Assembly (NCBI RefSeq): GCF_901000735.1
Contig: NC_081551.1
Coordinates: 4,267,420 to 4,331,419, forward strand
Source: Corylus avellana
Lineage: Eukaryota > Streptophyta > Magnoliopsida > Fagales > Betulaceae
Direction of reading: 5' to 3'
Length of the DNA stretch: 64,000 nt
A program made the position numbers and the translations under genes. The notes beneath the pieces are model-generated. The model had not been told where the DNA came from and made no database searches. It worked only from the letters and a program-made list of their open reading frames with translations. Positions 62,088 to 64,000 of this stretch are shown in pieces; position 1 is the first letter of the stretch; every line of letters starts with the position of its first letter.

Positions 62088-62235
62088 TCTTTGAGAAGTA
62101 ATTTGTATAGAAGGAAAGTGATTCCTACATCGAAGAATGAAGAAAAACATTGGACCAGCTTCTTTTATTTCAATCGGGTTTCTTCAGTCTAGTTTATTAA
62201 ACTAATATATATAAATGTCAATCTAATACACCCAA
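62088..62235. repeat. ~150-bp direct repeat, copy 2
   Basis: Second copy of 61160-61330. These may be LTRs or a dispersed repeat inserted twice; no primer-binding site follows copy 1 directly. Confidence 0.7.
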
Positions 62236-62696
62236 GGGAAGAATTTCCTCAACCCCAGTGTGAAAACTCTGTTCAAAAGTGCATGGTGTGAGAGTCGACT
62301 TCAGTTTGTTATCGATAAGGTGACATAAATATAATAGAGAAGTGGTTGTTAATAGCTTTTAAAGGCATCAAGGAAGGAAGACAGTGAGTAGATGAGCTTT
62401 ATCTATGCTAGCCTCTCTTGGAAGTGGACAAATGGAAGCCTTTGACAAAATTAATAGCAGAGAATCAAGAGGTTGAGATTATAATTAAGAAGAGTTTACA
62501 GATAATATTTTAAAAAGAATTAACAATTTCTTAAATCATGGAACAGACCAACCCATCTCTGAAACAAAATAATGGGTGTGATTGTGGCATGCAAAATCTC
62601 TGGATTCTGAACTTGAGTGTATATTGGTGAAGCTTTTTCATCATTTGATCAGTTTGTCAAGGATACATAAATGCGGCTTCTGCTTGGACAGCTTCA

Positions 62697-64000
62697 TCAT
62701 TCTCCCATATTTGAGAAGGTTAGCTGATGGGAAAGCAAATACTTCTTGTCGTTGTTATCATCCAAATGATCAAGACTGTTTTCTCCTCCAAAATCTCCAT
62801 TGATCTCACTTCTTTCATTGCTGTTAAACTCTTTCGTTTCTGAAACATGAACTTCAAAGTACTCTCCTTTTGAAGAAGAATTATATTCCCATAGCTGTTG
62901 CATTTCGGACTCTATTAATGTCTGCATTCTTGCTCTCTCCCTGTCTCTCGGGTATGTGCAATAGAGGAAGGAGTAGATGAAGCAACAGATTGCCATTGGA
63001 ACACCAATTGCCGTATAGAGTGCCTTGGCAAGTGATGCTGCATTCTCTCTATCCGTTTCTATCTCTACGGAGTTTGATGATCCTTTTGGAACTGGTTTAT
63101 AACCATAAACGTGCTGAGCCAAAATTCCAACTACAGGGGGAGCAAATGACGCTAGTATTGTCTCAAAAGATCGATCCAAAGCATAGATGCTTGTACGGGA
63201 CTTCTCAGGGACTATCTCTGCAAATATGGGACTGTGTGCATGTTAGTGCAGAAATAATAAAATGCTCTTAAGGGGCATTAAAAAAAAAAAAAAGAGAGAA
63301 ATTTTAAAACTATAGAAGGTTTTGAGAGAGCAAAAGAAGAAAGAAAATAGGTATATTATTTATATTGTCTACTTAAAAAATTAATAGTCATCATCTAATT
63401 GTCAGCCCACTGCCACGCACATGCGCATCCAGTGCTTCGCGCCGTAATACAACATTTACACAAGTGTAAATACAAGAGTATTGCTTGCTTTAAAGAAATT
63501 TGAGCTCACACGGAAAATGAAGTGTTAAAGTATTGATTAAATGATTAAATTTACTATTTCTTATCGGCTTAAACTTTTGAGATAAGTGGTAATTTAATAG
63601 CTGCAGTACAACAACCAGCTTCACTGACAAGTCCAATAGAGCAACATAGTCCGCTCTTCAACTCAATTGTACGAGAATCATGTTTGACCACCTGTCTTAA
63701 TGGATAACTAAACCATAGCGAATTGTGGATGCATGCAATGCGTGTCTATGTGAAAATTGTGCTAGTGATAATCGATGAAGCAATGGTTTTGTTGCTCTTC
63801 CGTTCCTTCCCCACCAAACTCTAAAACAAAAAGAAAGGGGATCTAACGCATCAAGAATACATACTTGTTAGTTGCTGCACCATTCCAGGATATAATCAAT
63901 CCCATTATGAACAGGACCAGCCCGTGCATGAATGCCGTGGATGGATCATCAGGCAATACCAGCAGTAAAATTGCAGCTAAAGGAATGGCAGAACCTGAGC
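62697..64000 (-). CDS. Major facilitator superfamily transporter, C-terminal part (partial)
   Basis: Two exons: 63865-64000 (cut by the window edge) and 62697-63231, joined AA|T across donor CAA|GTATG and acceptor CACACAG, giving NGAATNSPIFAEIVPEKSRT. That stretch and DRSFETILASFAPPVVG are typical of a plant MFS group related to spinster-like carriers. Visible membrane segments: LAAILLLVLP, HGLVLFIMGLIISW, ILASFAPPVVGILAQHVYG and ALYTAIGVPMAICCFIYSFL. A hydrophilic, acidic tail of about 90 residues follows, with LDHLDDNNDKKYLL near the end, and the stop is at 62697. The substrate is unknown. The N-terminal half lies right of the window. Confidence 0.88.
63522..63600 (+). mobile_element. Solo TRIM LTR in MFS gene intron
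   Basis: TGTTAAAGTATTGATTAAAT to GTGGTAATTTAATA matches the short LTR of the copies at 14021 and 47713. It lies in the intron 63232-63864 and is preceded by part of the internal domain (GAGCTCACACGG). Confidence 0.65.

Overview
This is nuclear DNA from a flowering plant, most likely a woody rosid eudicot. It is AT-rich, has GT-AG introns of up to several kb, carries an intron-containing tRNA-Met(CAT), and is full of plant LINE, TRIM, SINE and MITE debris. The species cannot be named from the sequence. It is a draft scaffold: four N runs (26175-26274, 28184-28283, 41757-41776, 44417-44516) separate contigs, and two of them are flanked by near-identical sequence that looks like unmerged contig ends rather than real duplication.

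Five protein-coding units are supported, all on the minus strand. (1) 1-12919, plus a likely 5'UTR exon at 18840-19100: the first half of the peroxisomal full-size ABC transporter ABCD1 (CTS/PXA1), nine coding exons in consistent phase, cut by the left edge. (2) 28636-32284, with a likely 5'UTR exon near 35761-36000: a conserved 623-aa ARM plus TPR protein. (3) 24089-24991: a second copy of only the last exon of that gene, probably an assembly artefact. (4) 54999-56384: an intronless 461-aa secretory-pathway membrane protein with four NQTKL repeats, not recognised. (5) 62697-64000: the last two exons of an MFS transporter, cut by the right edge. One tRNA gene lies at 60411-60495.

Layout. 1-19 kb is ABCD1. 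Its intron 2 holds a mitochondrial-DNA-like block, intron 1 holds an antisense LINE with a MITE inside it, and its probable 5'UTR intron holds three more LINE pieces, one interrupted by a TRIM. 19-24 kb is intergenic with MITEs and a 142-bp tandem pair. 24-36 kb is the ARM/TPR gene with the duplicated contig ends; its likely 5'UTR intron contains a truncated LINE and a degenerate LTR element. 36-54 kb is a gene desert of MITEs, a 178-bp tandem array, a SINE, a Mutator-like foldback element, a LINE tail with RNase H (present twice because of the overlap) and a TRIM. 54-64 kb holds the NQTKL-repeat protein, further MITEs and a SINE, the tRNA and the MFS gene.

The genes do not form a pathway; they are independent single genes. 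No convincing new multi-gene system is present. The most notable items are the assembly artefacts that create a false partial paralogue, small mobile families with readable target-site duplications, nested insertions, the unrecognised NQTKL-repeat membrane protein and the 178-bp tandem array.
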